Shown one piece after another: positions 1 to 8,650 of a stretch of 38,039 bases of DNA. Under the pieces are notes generated by a model that worked only from the letters and a program-made list of their open reading frames with translations, had not been told where the DNA came from and made no database searches. Position 1 is the first letter of the stretch; each line of letters starts with the position of its first letter. Source of the DNA: Erysipelotrichaceae bacterium (GTDB lineage: Bacteria > Bacillota_I > Bacilli_A > Erysipelotrichales > Erysipelotrichaceae); assembly GCA_029974225.1 (NCBI GenBank), contig JARKSP010000029.1, forward strand, positions 1-38,039, read 5' to 3'. The position numbers and the translations under genes were made by a program.

Positions 1-602
1 TCTCCTCCCGAATCGCCACCTGAATCACCGTCAGAGATAGTATTTATAACTAACTTCTGCAGTTCAAGCTTGCCGTCTTTAATAATTGCCTCACCGTCAT
101 ATTGGGCCTTATATTTTTCATCATCAGAAGTATATAAAACCACAAATTTAACCCTGTCACCTTTAACCTCCTTTGAAATCAGCTGATAGCTGCCACCCAT
201 ATATGAGGTTACATTTTTATCCAGCCCTTCAAGCAGATCCATCAGCATAGAGGTTTTGATTTCTTTAATCTGATAATCACTGTCCACGATATCGAAGCTG
301 TCAATCACCCAGCCGTTTTCAGTAGCTGTTGACTTAACCTGGTATCTGGCCTGATAATCATACAGTTCTGAACTGCCACTGTAGCTGACAAGCAGATCAT
401 CAGTTTTCTTGTCACAGGTTCTTGAAACAATGGTGTAGGTACCGGTGAAATCGTCATTTTCCAGTATCGGATCGCGGCCTTTTAAATATTCTGCAATAGC
501 ACTTTCAGCAATCGGTTCAAGAAGCACTTCCTTATCTTTACATCCTGTTAATGACATAAAGATAAAAGAAGCAATCAGAATAAATCTTAGTATTCTTTTC
601 AT
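1..602 (-). CDS. Putative lipoprotein, tandem paralogue (partial, C-terminus beyond window)
   Basis: The reading frame is open from the ATG at 602 to the window edge (200 codons plus 2 bases), so its C-terminus is missing. A Shine-Dalgarno sequence (AGGAGG) sits 7-8 bases before the ATG. The N-terminus is a type II signal peptide: basic start, hydrophobic stretch, lipobox Leu-Thr-Gly-Cys with the lipid-accepting Cys at residue 21. It should therefore be membrane-anchored on the outer face. By my hand alignment, roughly three quarters of the first 110 residues match the gene at 642-1868, and similarity persists to about residue 185. That alignable part holds the same two-module repeat (from about residues 54 and 137). 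The last visible residues form a Gly/Ser/Asp linker (DGDSGGDSGG) that the neighbour lacks. I recognise no family and assign no function. The 39-base gap after the upstream paralogue shows no terminator, so co-transcription is likely. Confidence 0.85.
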   Translation of the reverse strand, partial: MKRILRFILIASFIFMSLTGCKDKEVLLEPIAESAIAEYLKGRDPILENDDFTGTYTIVSRTCDKKTDDLLVSYSGSSELYDYQARYQVKSTATENGWVIDSFDIVDSDYQIKEIKTSMLMDLLEGLDKNVTSYMGGSYQLISKEVKGDRVKFVVLYTSDDEKYKAQYDGEAIIKDGKLELQKLVINTISDGDSGGDSGG

Positions 603-641
603 ATTCTATGCCCTCCTAAATAATCTATATTAAATTCATTC

Positions 642-1868
642 TTATGGAACTTTAACGAATGTATCTCCTGATTTAGAAGATAATATATCTGCATCCAACC
701 TTACTTCATTGATTGATAGAATTGTTACCGCAAAGCTTTCCGGTTCAGCTCCATTGCTCCAGACCGCTTTGAAGACCTTGTTTCTGTTCTGCCACTTCAT
801 TGAAGTGCTGCTAATACGATAATACTCTTTAAGGACAACTTCATGGAATTCACCATCAACGAGATAGAATTCATGAAGCTCAAACTTCCAGTTTTTATGC
901 ATAATGATATAGCTGCCGTTGGCCTTGTTGACATAGACACCCTCGAAGTTAGAAATGACATCTGAATCATATTTACCTGATCCGCTTATTACTAAACCTT
1001 CCGGAAATTCAAATAAACCATATCTCCAGTACTCGGTATCAGATACATATGTATATCTTCTTTCAAAAAGGACTTCACAATTGACAATAAATTCAGTGGC
1101 ATCCAATATTTTGACAAAAGTAACAACCACACCATACGAGTAATGTTTTTCAATACAGTTGGCAACACGCTGCTCAAGAGTATTAAAAACCTGTTTTGCT
1201 GGAGGTGTATAGCCATATTCTGCAGCAGTTTTATATGGATTGTAGTTATCGCTTAAGGTGATTTCCGGAGCATCAACATCAGGATCGGGTTCAGCATTTG
1301 TTATATCTGTTATTTCAACATCAACCAGCATAAGCCTGCCATCCTTAATTTTTGCGATACCTTCATACTCAGCATCGTAGTCTCCCCAATAGGAAATATA
1401 TCTCATAACAAAATTAACGATATTATCATTAATCTGTTTTGATATCAGGGAGTAGGTACCGCCAGATTCATCACTTAGATTACTGTCAACCTCTTTCAGC
1501 AGATCCATCAGCATGCTTGGAGTTATTTCCTTCATCTGATAATCGCTATCCACAATATCAAAACTGTCAATCTTCCAGCCATCTTTTGTAGCTGTGGATT
1601 TGACCTGATATCTTGCCTGGTAATTATAAAGCTGGGAACTGCCATCAAAGCTGACAATCAGATCATCCGTCTTCTTATCGCAGGTTCTGGAAATGATAGT
1701 GTAAGTACCAGCTAGATCATCATTATCCAAGACTGGGTCTTTACCCTTCAGATATTCAGCAAGTTCACTTTCAGCAATTGGATCAAGCAGTATTTCTTTC
1801 TCTTCACATCCCATTAATGACATGAAGATAAAAGAAACAATTAAAATTAGTTTAATAGTTTTCTTCAT
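642..1868 (-). CDS. Putative lipoprotein with internal tandem repeat, function unknown
   Basis: 408 residues; ATG at 1868 preceded by AAAGGAGATG. The signal peptide ends in the lipobox Leu-Met-Gly-Cys (Cys21), indicating a lipid-anchored surface protein. Two modules of about 83 residues follow, each with a helix-like segment, then a beta-rich block starting GTY(T/S)(I/L)IS(R/K) at about residues 54 and 137. Each ends in a KDGxxxxxxx(D/E)I-type strand near residues 96-105 and 175-187. An acidic Asp/Pro linker (about 191-200) leads to a different C-terminal region, residues 225-408, with many aromatic residues and strongly beta-like (about 306-408 may be its own domain). No catalytic motif is visible. 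The downstream paralogue (1-602) shares residues 1 to about 185. Together they look like a recent duplication within a lineage-specific lipoprotein family. It could be a sensor, adhesin or cell-wall-associated protein; nothing here decides. Confidence 0.85.
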   Translation of the reverse strand: MKKTIKLILIVSFIFMSLMGCEEKEILLDPIAESELAEYLKGKDPVLDNDDLAGTYTIISRTCDKKTDDLIVSFDGSSQLYNYQARYQVKSTATKDGWKIDSFDIVDSDYQMKEITPSMLMDLLKEVDSNLSDESGGTYSLISKQINDNIVNFVMRYISYWGDYDAEYEGIAKIKDGRLMLVDVEITDITNAEPDPDVDAPEITLSDNYNPYKTAAEYGYTPPAKQVFNTLEQRVANCIEKHYSYGVVVTFVKILDATEFIVNCEVLFERRYTYVSDTEYWRYGLFEFPEGLVISGSGKYDSDVISNFEGVYVNKANGSYIIMHKNWKFELHEFYLVDGEFHEVVLKEYYRISSTSMKWQNRNKVFKAVWSNGAEPESFAVTILSINEVRLDADILSSKSGDTFVKVP

Positions 1869-2052
1869 GATTTCATCTCCTTTAAGTAATAATCATATAT
1901 GTTATTCAGCTAACAAATAGCTTCAAAAATTAGCAGAACACTTACTGTGAATTGTAAAAGGGAATATATTCTATATAATTTTTATTTAATTATCTGTTAT
2001 TCATTTAATTAATCTCATTCAACTAAAATATACCATTTATATTTAGTGCTGT

Positions 2053-2080
2053 AAATAAAAAACAGTTCTTTCGAACTGCT
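2053..2080 (-). terminator. Rho-independent terminator of psuKG
   Basis: On the minus strand the hairpin CAGTTC-GAAA-GAACTG (2063-2078), extendable by an A-T and a G-T pair, is followed by TTTTTTATTTA. The stem begins at the psuG stop codon (2079-2081). Confidence 0.8.
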
Positions 2081-3002
2081 ATTTATTTAGTTTTGCATAC
2101 TCTACAGCTATTTCAGCAGCTACCTTAGCATTATTGTAAGCTAATTGCAGGTTGGCGGCAAATGATTCTCCCTTAGTCATGTCTTTAATGTTGGCTAAAA
2201 GAAACGGTGTTGTTTCTTTTCCTTTTATGCCTTTTTCCTCCGCTAGTTTCAGAGCATTGTTAATTACTTTTTCCATTTCATCGAAATCCAAAGAATATTT
2301 TTCAGGGATAGGATTAGCGATCATAATACCGCCATCTAAGCCCAAATCCCATTTGGTTTTCATAATCTTGGCAGCTGTTGCCGCATCTGGCAGATTAAAG
2401 TCCACACCAAAACCTGATTTAACAGTATAGAATGCCGGAAAATCATCAGTTCTATAACCTAAAACTGGTACTCCCATGGTTTCCAGATATTCTAGAGTCA
2501 AACCGATATCCAGGATTGATTTACATCCCGCTCCTACTACAGCAACATTGGTATGAGCCAGCTCCTGCAGGTCAGCAGAAATATCCATAGTCTCCTGTGC
2601 TCCTCTATGAACTCCGCCGATACCACCAGTAGCGAATATAGGAATATCAGCCATTTCAGCAATCATCATTGTTGTTGCTACGGTTGTAGCACCATTTTTT
2701 CTGGTCGCAATATAGGTTGCAACATCTCTTCTAGAAACTTTGCCGATATTTTCGGCCTTGCACATCAGCTGTAATTCATCAGCAGATAAGCCAACTTTCA
2801 GTTTGCCATCGATAATGGCTGTAGTTGCAGGTATTGCTCCCGCTTCTCTTACTACTATTTCGACATTCTTTGCAAATTCAACGTTTTCAGGATAAGGCAT
2901 ACCATGTGACAGGATGGTTGATTCCAAAGCAACCACCGGTCTGCCTTCTTTAATAGCTAAAGCTACTTCGTCTGCAATACTTAAATAATTCTTTAAATTC
3001 AT
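2079..3002 (-). CDS. psuG: Pseudouridine-5'-phosphate glycosidase PsuG
   Basis: 307 residues, full length for the family. PsuG cleaves the C-C glycosidic bond of pseudouridine 5'-phosphate, giving uracil and ribose 5-phosphate, through a lysine Schiff base. Conserved blocks visible: VVALESTILSHGMPYPEN (E27), VSRRDVATYIA (preceded by K88), ATGGIGGVHRGAQETMDISADL (D140) and VVGAGCKSILDI. K161 in the last block aligns with the catalytic lysine of the E. coli enzyme, with a constant offset of five residues from the other key positions. The ATG at 3002 directly follows the stop of the kinase gene at 3004, so the two are translationally close and act in sequence: kinase first, glycosidase second. 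A terminator overlaps its 3' end. No pseudouridine transporter is present in the window, so the substrate may come from RNA turnover or from a transporter elsewhere. Confidence 0.95.
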   Translation of the reverse strand: MNLKNYLSIADEVALAIKEGRPVVALESTILSHGMPYPENVEFAKNVEIVVREAGAIPATTAIIDGKLKVGLSADELQLMCKAENIGKVSRRDVATYIATRKNGATTVATTMMIAEMADIPIFATGGIGGVHRGAQETMDISADLQELAHTNVAVVGAGCKSILDIGLTLEYLETMGVPVLGYRTDDFPAFYTVKSGFGVDFNLPDAATAAKIMKTKWDLGLDGGIMIANPIPEKYSLDFDEMEKVINNALKLAEEKGIKGKETTPFLLANIKDMTKGESFAANLQLAYNNAKVAAEIAVEYAKLNK

Positions 3003-3003
3003 A

Positions 3004-3939
3004 CTAACCTCTCTCTTTTGAAATTATTTCTTCAATTTTTTCTATACCCATTTCTGGATTTATTGTACTTTGACTGCTGATAGCAATAGCTCCAGCGGCT
3101 AAAGCATAATCTAATGTTTTCTCGATATCAAAGTTATTGACATAGCCGTAGATGACTCCGGCCATAAAGGAATCACCGGCACCCGAGGCATTAACCATCT
3201 CAATCTCTTTAAAAGCTTTTATAAGACAATTGCCCAGATAATCATAATATAGGCAGCCATCTTTTCCAAGGGAAACAAAAACTTGCCTTACGCCTTTTTC
3301 AATAAGAATCTTACAGGCTTCTATCTTATTCTGCTGACCATCGGTAGGATGATCTGACAGAATTGAAAGCTCCAGTTTATTTGGTTTTATTGTATGGATA
3401 TATGGTAGATATTTTTTGATTCTTTTAGCATATGTGGTACTAACCGGATCACAGAAAATCTCTACCTTATTGGCATAATTATGACATAAATAGTCCAGTG
3501 CCTCTTCGGAAAGACAAGGGTCAAGCACCATTACTCTAGCCTCTTTAATAACATCAGAAACCGATCTTAAATAATCAGCAGTAATATTATTAACAATGTG
3601 CATGTCACTTATTGCGACAAACATATCCCCTTTTTCATCCAGAACACATAAATAAGTAGAGGAACTTTCATCTTCAACAGTTAACACATCAGAAAAATCT
3701 ATTCCGGCATTTACTGAATATTCTTTGATAGCTTTCCCGTAATAATCATTGCCGATTGCCGTAATTATTTTAGTTGAATAACCTAATCTGGCCAGATTTT
3801 CTAAAACGTTTCTGGTAACTCCACCAATAGAAACAGCCATAAAACCAGGATTAGAATCACGCATAACCACAGAATTTTTACTTCTGCCGCTGATATCAAT
3901 ATTTGCGGCTCCAATACCTAAAATATAATCATTTTTCAT
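3004..3939 (-). CDS. psuK: PfkB-family sugar/nucleoside kinase, probable pseudouridine kinase PsuK
   Basis: 311 residues of the ribokinase/PfkB superfamily. The N-terminal signature is GGVTRNVLENLARLG (39-53), which holds the substrate lid and glycine pair. The C-terminal ATP-binding signature is NASGAGDSFMAG (250-261), with the catalytic base D256 in GAGD. The usual DTxGAGD reads NASGAGD here. Sequence alone places it among nucleoside kinases; the specific call as pseudouridine kinase rests on its position one base ahead of psuG, the standard partner. It would phosphorylate pseudouridine to the 5'-phosphate in the cytoplasm. The ATG at 3939 has GGAG at 3947-3950 as ribosome-binding site. A strong extended -10 box lies only 18 bases before the start, so the leader is very short. 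Confidence 0.88.
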   Translation of the reverse strand: MKNDYILGIGAANIDISGRSKNSVVMRDSNPGFMAVSIGGVTRNVLENLARLGYSTKIITAIGNDYYGKAIKEYSVNAGIDFSDVLTVEDESSSTYLCVLDEKGDMFVAISDMHIVNNITADYLRSVSDVIKEARVMVLDPCLSEEALDYLCHNYANKVEIFCDPVSTTYAKRIKKYLPYIHTIKPNKLELSILSDHPTDGQQNKIEACKILIEKGVRQVFVSLGKDGCLYYDYLGNCLIKAFKEIEMVNASGAGDSFMAGVIYGYVNNFDIEKTLDYALAAGAIAISSQSTINPEMGIEKIEEIISKERG

Positions 3940-3956
3940 AAAATAACTCCAAAATC

Positions 3957-3965
3957 ATTATAACA
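3957..3965 (-). promoter_or_regulatory. Extended -10 promoter of psuKG
   Basis: Minus-strand TG-T-TATAAT (TATAAT at 3962-3957). The -35 region falls in the poly-T tail of the upstream terminator and is a poor match, as is common for extended -10 promoters. The predicted start, about 7 bases on, would lie at the edge of the GGAG ribosome-binding site. Confidence 0.6.
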
Positions 3966-3972
3966 TATGCTT

Positions 3973-4001
3973 AAAAAAAAGAAGAGATTTTATTTCTCTT
4001 C
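3973..4001 (-). terminator. Rho-independent terminator of the rimP-rbfA operon
   Basis: Minus-strand stem GAAGAGA (4001-3995) and TCTCTTC (3987-3981) around a 7-base loop, followed by eight T (3980-3973). The hairpin starts inside the last codons of rbfA, whose stop lies at 3990-3992. Confidence 0.9.
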
Positions 4002-4340
4002 CTTTAAATTTAATTCATTGATAATTTCTTCAATGCGATTGGCATTATGAAGAGATTTATCTAAAACAAAGTTGATTTCTGGACATTTTCGGATAGTCAG
4101 TTTTTTAGCCAGTTTGCTTCTTATTAAGCCTTTGGCTTTATTTAAGGTGGCTAAACGATATTCATCTTTCTGATATTTATCTAAGAATGTCACATACACT
4201 TTGGCAATTGAACAGTCTTTGTTCAATATGACATCAGTAACAGTTACATAGCCAACACCACTGTCCTTGACATCATCACGGATAATCATCGTCAGATGTC
4301 TGAAAATTTCTGACTGTAAACGTTCTTTTTTAAGTGTCAT
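3990..4340 (-). CDS. rbfA: Ribosome-binding factor A
   Basis: 116 residues, the normal length of RbfA, a single KH-fold protein that binds the 5' region of 16S rRNA and is needed for late 30S maturation and cold adaptation. Recognised by the N-terminal region (RLQSEIFRHLTMII, then VGYVTVTDVILNKDCSIAKVYV), the LATLNKAKGLIRSKLAKKL helix and the C-terminal PEINFVLDKSLHNANRIEEII signature. It follows infB by five bases, the usual order, and is the last gene of the rimP-nusA-ylxR-infB-rbfA transcript. The terminator hairpin overlaps its stop codon. A weak ribosome-binding site (AAGGAAT) lies before the ATG and overlaps the end of infB. Confidence 0.95.
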   Translation of the reverse strand: MTLKKERLQSEIFRHLTMIIRDDVKDSGVGYVTVTDVILNKDCSIAKVYVTFLDKYQKDEYRLATLNKAKGLIRSKLAKKLTIRKCPEINFVLDKSLHNANRIEEIINELNLKEEK

Positions 4341-4345
4341 ATCTT

Positions 4346-6172
4346 TTATTCCTTCACTTCCTGGTCTTCAAAAGCCTCAATGACATCGTCTACTTTGATA
4401 TCGTTATATCTTTCAATCGTTAAACCACATTCATAACCAGCTTTTACTTCTTTGACATTATCCTTAAAACGCTGCAGTGAGCCTAGTCGGCCAGTATAAA
4501 TAACCACACCGTTTCTAATCAGTCGGACACCGGCATTGTTTTTAATAATGCCATCATCAACATAACAGCCGGCGATTGTACCGATTCTGCTGACTTTAAA
4601 GAGCTGTCTGACAGTTGCCTGTCCCAAAACAACCTCTTCATAAACAGGTGCCAGCATCCCCTTCATAATTGATTCAAGTTCTTCTAACGCCTTGTAGATT
4701 ATATTGTGAAGACGAATAGAAATATTATTTTCTTCTGCCATTCGTTTAACAATAGCATTAGGTCGCACATTGAAGCCATAGATGATAGCGTTAGAAGTGG
4801 TGGCTAACATAATATCCGATTCGGTAATTGCTCCTGCTGCAGCTCTTAAGACTCTGATTTTGACTTCATCATTAGAAAGCTTTTCCATTGAACTTTGAAC
4901 TGCCTCTGCACTTCCGGCAACATCAGCTTTTATAATGATATCAAGCTGCTGCAGGTCACCTTCTTTAATTTTAGCCGCTAAATCATCAAGTGTAAGTACG
5001 GTTGATCTTCTTTCAACTTCAATCTTAGCCTGTGCACGGTTAGAAGCTACTGCTCTGGCACGCTTTTCATCAGCAAATACCTTAAAATGATCACCTGCTT
5101 CCGGAACATCAGATAGCCCGATTATTTCCACTGGCATCGAAGGTTTGGCGGTCTTGATTTCCTTCCCCTTGTCATCAGTCATTTTTCTGATGCGGCAGAA
5201 CGCTGAACCGACAACCAGACAGTCACTTGATGTAAGAGTTCCATTTTGAACCAGTAAGGTTGCGACCGGCCCTCTTCCTCTATCCAGTTTAGCTTCAACC
5301 ACGGTACCGGTTGCCAGTTTATTAGGATTAGCTTTTAGTTCTAACACTTCTGATAATAACAGTATCATTTCCAAAAGTGTCTGAACACCTTCTCCGGAAG
5401 TGGCACTTATTTTAGTAAACATCGTGTTACCGCCCCATTCTTCAGGTATTAATCCATAATCCGCTAATTCATTATAGACTCTATCGACATTGGCATTATG
5501 TTTGTCAATTTTATTGATAGCGATAATGATAGGCACATCCGCAGCTCGGGCATGGTCGATAGCCTCTTTTGTCTGAGGCATAACTCCGTCATCCGCTGCT
5601 ACAATGACAACAACTATATCCGTCATCTTGGCTCCTCTGGAACGCATAGCAGTAAATGCCTCATGCCCAGGAGTATCCAGGAAGGTGACCTTCTGACCAT
5701 TGACAGTTGTCTGATAAGCACCGATATGCTGAGTGATACCACCGAATTCCCCGGCTGTAACATTGGTTTTTCTGATAAAGTCAAGTAAAGTTGTCTTACC
5801 ATGGTCAACATGTCCCATGATAGTAACAATTGGTGCTCTTAATACCAGATCTTTAGGATCGTCCGCCACATCATCTTCTAAAGAGTTTGAATCAACAACT
5901 TCTTCTTTAGTAATGTTGATGTTATACTGCAATGCTATAAGTTCAATTGTTTCATCATCTAAAGACGTATTGACAGTATACATTTTACCTAACATAAACA
6001 AGAATTTAATAATATCAGCCGGTGATTTATTAATCTTTTCTGCTAATTCTTTAACAGTGATGCCTTCCTGATAGGTACAATCCTTAGCTGCATCATTTCT
6101 TCTGACATAATTTGGATTGTATTTTTTCTTACTACTACTTCTTCTTTTATTACTCGATTTTTTATTTGTCAT
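4346..6172 (-). CDS. infB: Translation initiation factor IF-2 (short N-terminus)
   Basis: 608 residues. IF-2 is the GTPase that places initiator tRNA in the 30S P site and promotes subunit joining. A lysine/serine-rich start leads into an IF2_N module (about 35-85, [22 protein letters not shown]). The G domain has G1 GHVDHGKT (120-127), switch region [10 protein letters not shown] (144-153), G3 DTPGH (166-170) and G4 NKID (220-223). Domains II-IV follow, with the fMet-tRNA-binding C-terminal part near the end. The protein is short because the long, variable, charged N-terminal region found in many bacteria is nearly absent, as in other small-genome Bacillota. The start ATG has AAAGGTGGTG upstream. 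Only 23 bases separate it from ylxR; the L7Ae-like ylxQ gene often found here is absent. Confidence 0.97.
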   Translation of the reverse strand: MTNKKSSNKRRSSSKKKYNPNYVRRNDAAKDCTYQEGITVKELAEKINKSPADIIKFLFMLGKMYTVNTSLDDETIELIALQYNINITKEEVVDSNSLEDDVADDPKDLVLRAPIVTIMGHVDHGKTTLLDFIRKTNVTAGEFGGITQHIGAYQTTVNGQKVTFLDTPGHEAFTAMRSRGAKMTDIVVVIVAADDGVMPQTKEAIDHARAADVPIIIAINKIDKHNANVDRVYNELADYGLIPEEWGGNTMFTKISATSGEGVQTLLEMILLLSEVLELKANPNKLATGTVVEAKLDRGRGPVATLLVQNGTLTSSDCLVVGSAFCRIRKMTDDKGKEIKTAKPSMPVEIIGLSDVPEAGDHFKVFADEKRARAVASNRAQAKIEVERRSTVLTLDDLAAKIKEGDLQQLDIIIKADVAGSAEAVQSSMEKLSNDEVKIRVLRAAAGAITESDIMLATTSNAIIYGFNVRPNAIVKRMAEENNISIRLHNIIYKALEELESIMKGMLAPVYEEVVLGQATVRQLFKVSRIGTIAGCYVDDGIIKNNAGVRLIRNGVVIYTGRLGSLQRFKDNVKEVKAGYECGLTIERYNDIKVDDVIEAFEDQEVKE

Positions 6173-6195
6173 AAATGCACCACCTTTCCTTTAAT

Positions 6196-6453
6196 TTATA
6201 ACAATGAATCTAATTCATCATAAACAGTTTCCGGAACTTCACATTCCAGATGCCTGGCAAGCAGATTTTTACTTCTTGCCAGTTCGAATACCGCTTTATC
6301 TTTACGCAGATAGGCGCCACGGCCATTCTTTTTTCCAGTCAAATCGACAACAACTTCGTTTTCAGGAGTTCTAACTACTCTTATCAATTCCTTTTTCGGA
6401 AAACGTTCATTGGTTATGATACATTTTCGCATAGGGACTTTTCTTATTTTCAC
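6196..6453 (-). CDS. ylxR: YlxR-family (DUF448) RNA-binding protein
   Basis: 85 residues from the proposed GTG start. The family signature PMRKCIITNERFPKKELIRVVR is near the N-terminus, and GRGAYLRKD follows near the middle; these mark the YlxR fold, a small nucleic-acid-binding protein that in Bacillus and relatives is linked to gene regulation and to RNase P RNA. I chose GTG at 6453 because GAGG lies 6 bases upstream and the codon comes 1 base after the nusA stop (TAA at 6457-6455). A longer frame from ATG at 6486 would overlap nusA by 32 bases, has no ribosome-binding site, and its extra 11 residues do not resemble the family. Position between nusA and infB is the conserved one. Confidence 0.9.
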   Translation of the reverse strand: MKIRKVPMRKCIITNERFPKKELIRVVRTPENEVVVDLTGKKNGRGAYLRKDKAVFELARSKNLLARHLECEVPETVYDELDSLL

Positions 6454-6454
6454 C

Positions 6455-8152
6455 TTAGTCCTCTTCGTAGAACTCTTCGTATTCATCGAAGTCTATGTCA
6501 TCATAATACCAGTAATCCTCATCTGGATTTTCAAACTCTTCAAGTTCTTCCTCAGTATATTCTGGTTTGATTTCATATTCCTGCTTTTTAAGCTCTTCGA
6601 TTCTTTCTTTGTGTTCTCTTTCTTCGATTTCTTCTTTAGTCTCTTTCCTTTTTCTTCTTGATGTTGTCTTTTCTTCTTCGCTGTCTTTTTTAGCATCAGC
6701 CAGGCTTTCAAATTTCGAAACATACTTGGCTGCTCTAGCCGCAATTCTGGCTTTACGAAGTTCAATTTCCTCTTGAGTTTCTTTTACAGTTTCCTCAATC
6801 TGCTCTTCAGCTTTTTCGACAGCTATTTCCGTCTTCACTTCGACAGTTTCTGGCATGGTTTCAGTTTCTTCTTCATAAGTTTCAGTTTCTGAAACATCTT
6901 CCTGAGCCTTTTCTGCTTCTTCCTGAGCTTTTTGCTGCAGATACAGTTCTAATTCCCTGGCCTTTCTTTCCGCTTCAGCTTTAGCCAGTTCTGCTGCTTT
7001 TCTTTCTGCCTCTCTTAGACGTTTTTCTTTCTCTTTCGCAATGTATTGAGCCATTTCCGCCTGCCAGTCAATACCAGCATCTTCTAAGGCTGTAGCCGTT
7101 TTAATGTCAACTTTCTTAGCTAACAGTTCTGAAGCTAACTGGGCATTGATTCCCTTTTTCCCAATCGCTAAAGATAGCTGATCATCTTCAACTACAATTT
7201 GAATAGTGTCGTCTTTTGGAACCACGCCAATAATGTTGGCCGGTTTCATGACGTTTTTTACATATTCAATATAATCATCTGACCATTCAATAATATCAAT
7301 ACTTTCCTGAGTAAGTGAATTATCCTGCTGTCTGATTTCAGAAATAACCGCAGAAACTCGCGAACCTCTATTGCCAATACAGGATCCAATAGCATCAACA
7401 TTAGGATCTTTTGAATAAACCGCCATTTTGGTTCTGTTGTTTGCTACTCTGGCAATTCCCTTGATTTCAACTGTTCCATCATAAATTTCAGAAACTGACT
7501 GTTCAAACAGTCTCTTGACCAGATTCTTAGATGCCCTGGATACGGTTATAGGGGCTCCTTTGGTTTTATCACTTACTTCTTTGATGATGACTTTAAGTCT
7601 TTGTCCATCATAGTATTTTTCATAAGGAATCTGTTCTCTCTGAGCCAGAAGCGCTAGATCTGAATCATCGATTTTAACCAGGACGAACTTATCTTCGACT
7701 GATTCTACTACAGCTGTAACTATATCGTCGACTTTGTCCTTATATTTATCAAGCAGGTTTTTCTTATGCGCTTCTTTGATTTTCTGCGTAAAAACATTCT
7801 TCAGGTTAGAAATCTCCTTCCTGCCGAAGTTTTTAATGTTAACCTCCTGTTCGATTTCATCACCAAGCCTGGCTTCCGGATAAATATCACCTATTTCATC
7901 TAGTTCTAATTCCAACTCATCATCATTAACTTCTTCAACAACAGTTTTAATGTGATAAAGCTTTATTTCGCCTTTCTTAGTAACTTCTACTCGCAGTTTG
8001 GGCTTAGGTAAATTCGAATCCTTCTTGACATCTATAAATCTATAATAAGCTGTCTTTAGACCCTCACTTAAAGCATCAACAATAACCTCACTGGAAATAT
8101 TGCTGTTTTCCTCAATTGAACTGATTGCACTTACAATTTTCTTTAAATCCAT
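6455..8152 (-). CDS. nusA: Transcription termination/antitermination factor NusA with long acidic C-terminal extension
   Basis: 565 residues. NusA binds RNA polymerase and nascent RNA and modulates pausing, termination and antitermination. An N-terminal polymerase-binding domain is followed by an S1 domain (about 135-205) and two KH domains with CIGNRGSRVSAVISEI (about 258-273) and AIGKKGINAQLASEL (about 327-341). The conserved body ends near residue 365. About 200 more residues follow: an Ala/Glu/Lys/Arg-rich stretch likely to form coiled coil, low-complexity Glu/Thr/Val sequence, then a very acidic, Tyr-rich tail. The B. subtilis protein stops close to the end of the KH region, so this tail is a lineage-specific extension. 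I chose ATG at 8152 (AAGGTG 6 bases upstream) over GTG at 8161, which lies inside that ribosome-binding site. It starts 12 bases after rimP. Confidence 0.95.
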   Translation of the reverse strand: MDLKKIVSAISSIEENSNISSEVIVDALSEGLKTAYYRFIDVKKDSNLPKPKLRVEVTKKGEIKLYHIKTVVEEVNDDELELELDEIGDIYPEARLGDEIEQEVNIKNFGRKEISNLKNVFTQKIKEAHKKNLLDKYKDKVDDIVTAVVESVEDKFVLVKIDDSDLALLAQREQIPYEKYYDGQRLKVIIKEVSDKTKGAPITVSRASKNLVKRLFEQSVSEIYDGTVEIKGIARVANNRTKMAVYSKDPNVDAIGSCIGNRGSRVSAVISEIRQQDNSLTQESIDIIEWSDDYIEYVKNVMKPANIIGVVPKDDTIQIVVEDDQLSLAIGKKGINAQLASELLAKKVDIKTATALEDAGIDWQAEMAQYIAKEKEKRLREAERKAAELAKAEAERKARELELYLQQKAQEEAEKAQEDVSETETYEEETETMPETVEVKTEIAVEKAEEQIEETVKETQEEIELRKARIAARAAKYVSKFESLADAKKDSEEEKTTSRRKRKETKEEIEEREHKERIEELKKQEYEIKPEYTEEELEEFENPDEDYWYYDDIDFDEYEEFYEED

Positions 8153-8164
8153 AACTTTCACCTT

Positions 8165-8629
8165 TTATATTTTTACAGCCAGTCTAATTAATCTGACATT
8201 ATCGTAATCAATGGCTGTTTGTTTTTTTATGCCTTTCACCATATAAGTTATATTCAAAACTTTATCTTCAAAACTGGTTAATGTTCCATCAAGAGCATCA
8301 ATACCCTTCTGAGGATTTCTTAGTTCTATATGGACATAATCTCCAACATGATTTTTAATTTCAATTTCATTCTCTAAGACTTCTTCCGCCCCGAATGAAC
8401 AGACATCCAAAATGTAAGGCTGGTCAGAATCATCATGCTGATCCAGAATATCAGAGATCTGATTGGAAACAATTTCACATACATCCAGATCAACTTCTCC
8501 ATCAATCTTTTTGATACATATTTCCAGGATGGAATTTTTACCGGATTTTTGTGAAATCTTGAATTTGCCAATATTGTTGGCTTTCAATATTGGCTGAATT
8601 AGACTTTCAATTTTTTGAATATTTAACAT
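8165..8629 (-). CDS. rimP: Ribosome maturation factor RimP
   Basis: 154 residues, typical for RimP, which assists 30S maturation before uS12 incorporation. An N-terminal alpha/beta domain contains LEICIKKIDGEVDLDVCEIVSNQISDILDQ and the LDVCSFGAEEVLE segment. The usual motif there is LEVSSPGxxRPL, so it is divergent: SFGAEEVLE replaces SSPGxxRPL. A small Sm-like C-terminal barrel contains VHIELRNPQKGIDALDGTLTSF. First gene of the rimP-nusA-ylxR-infB-rbfA operon, the standard position. GGAGGG lies just before the ATG. A good promoter and a leader hairpin are upstream at 8651-8711. Confidence 0.9.
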   Translation of the reverse strand: MLNIQKIESLIQPILKANNIGKFKISQKSGKNSILEICIKKIDGEVDLDVCEIVSNQISDILDQHDDSDQPYILDVCSFGAEEVLENEIEIKNHVGDYVHIELRNPQKGIDALDGTLTSFEDKVLNITYMVKGIKKQTAIDYDNVRLIRLAVKI

Positions 8630-8650
8630 TTTCCCTCCAAAGCAATATAT

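Noticed and set aside
5498-6071. Plus-strand open frames inside infB
   Set aside because: They lie opposite a strongly conserved gene, have no ribosome-binding site, and their translations look like antisense shadow sequence.
6454-6486. Longer ylxR start overlapping nusA
   Set aside because: No ribosome-binding site before the ATG at 6486, and the extra residues do not fit the family; GTG at 6453 is better supported.
6410-6776. Plus-strand Phe/Ser-rich open frames opposite the nusA tail
   Set aside because: They are the antisense of Glu/Lys codons (CTT, TTC, TCT) and thus compositional artefacts, though they look like membrane proteins.
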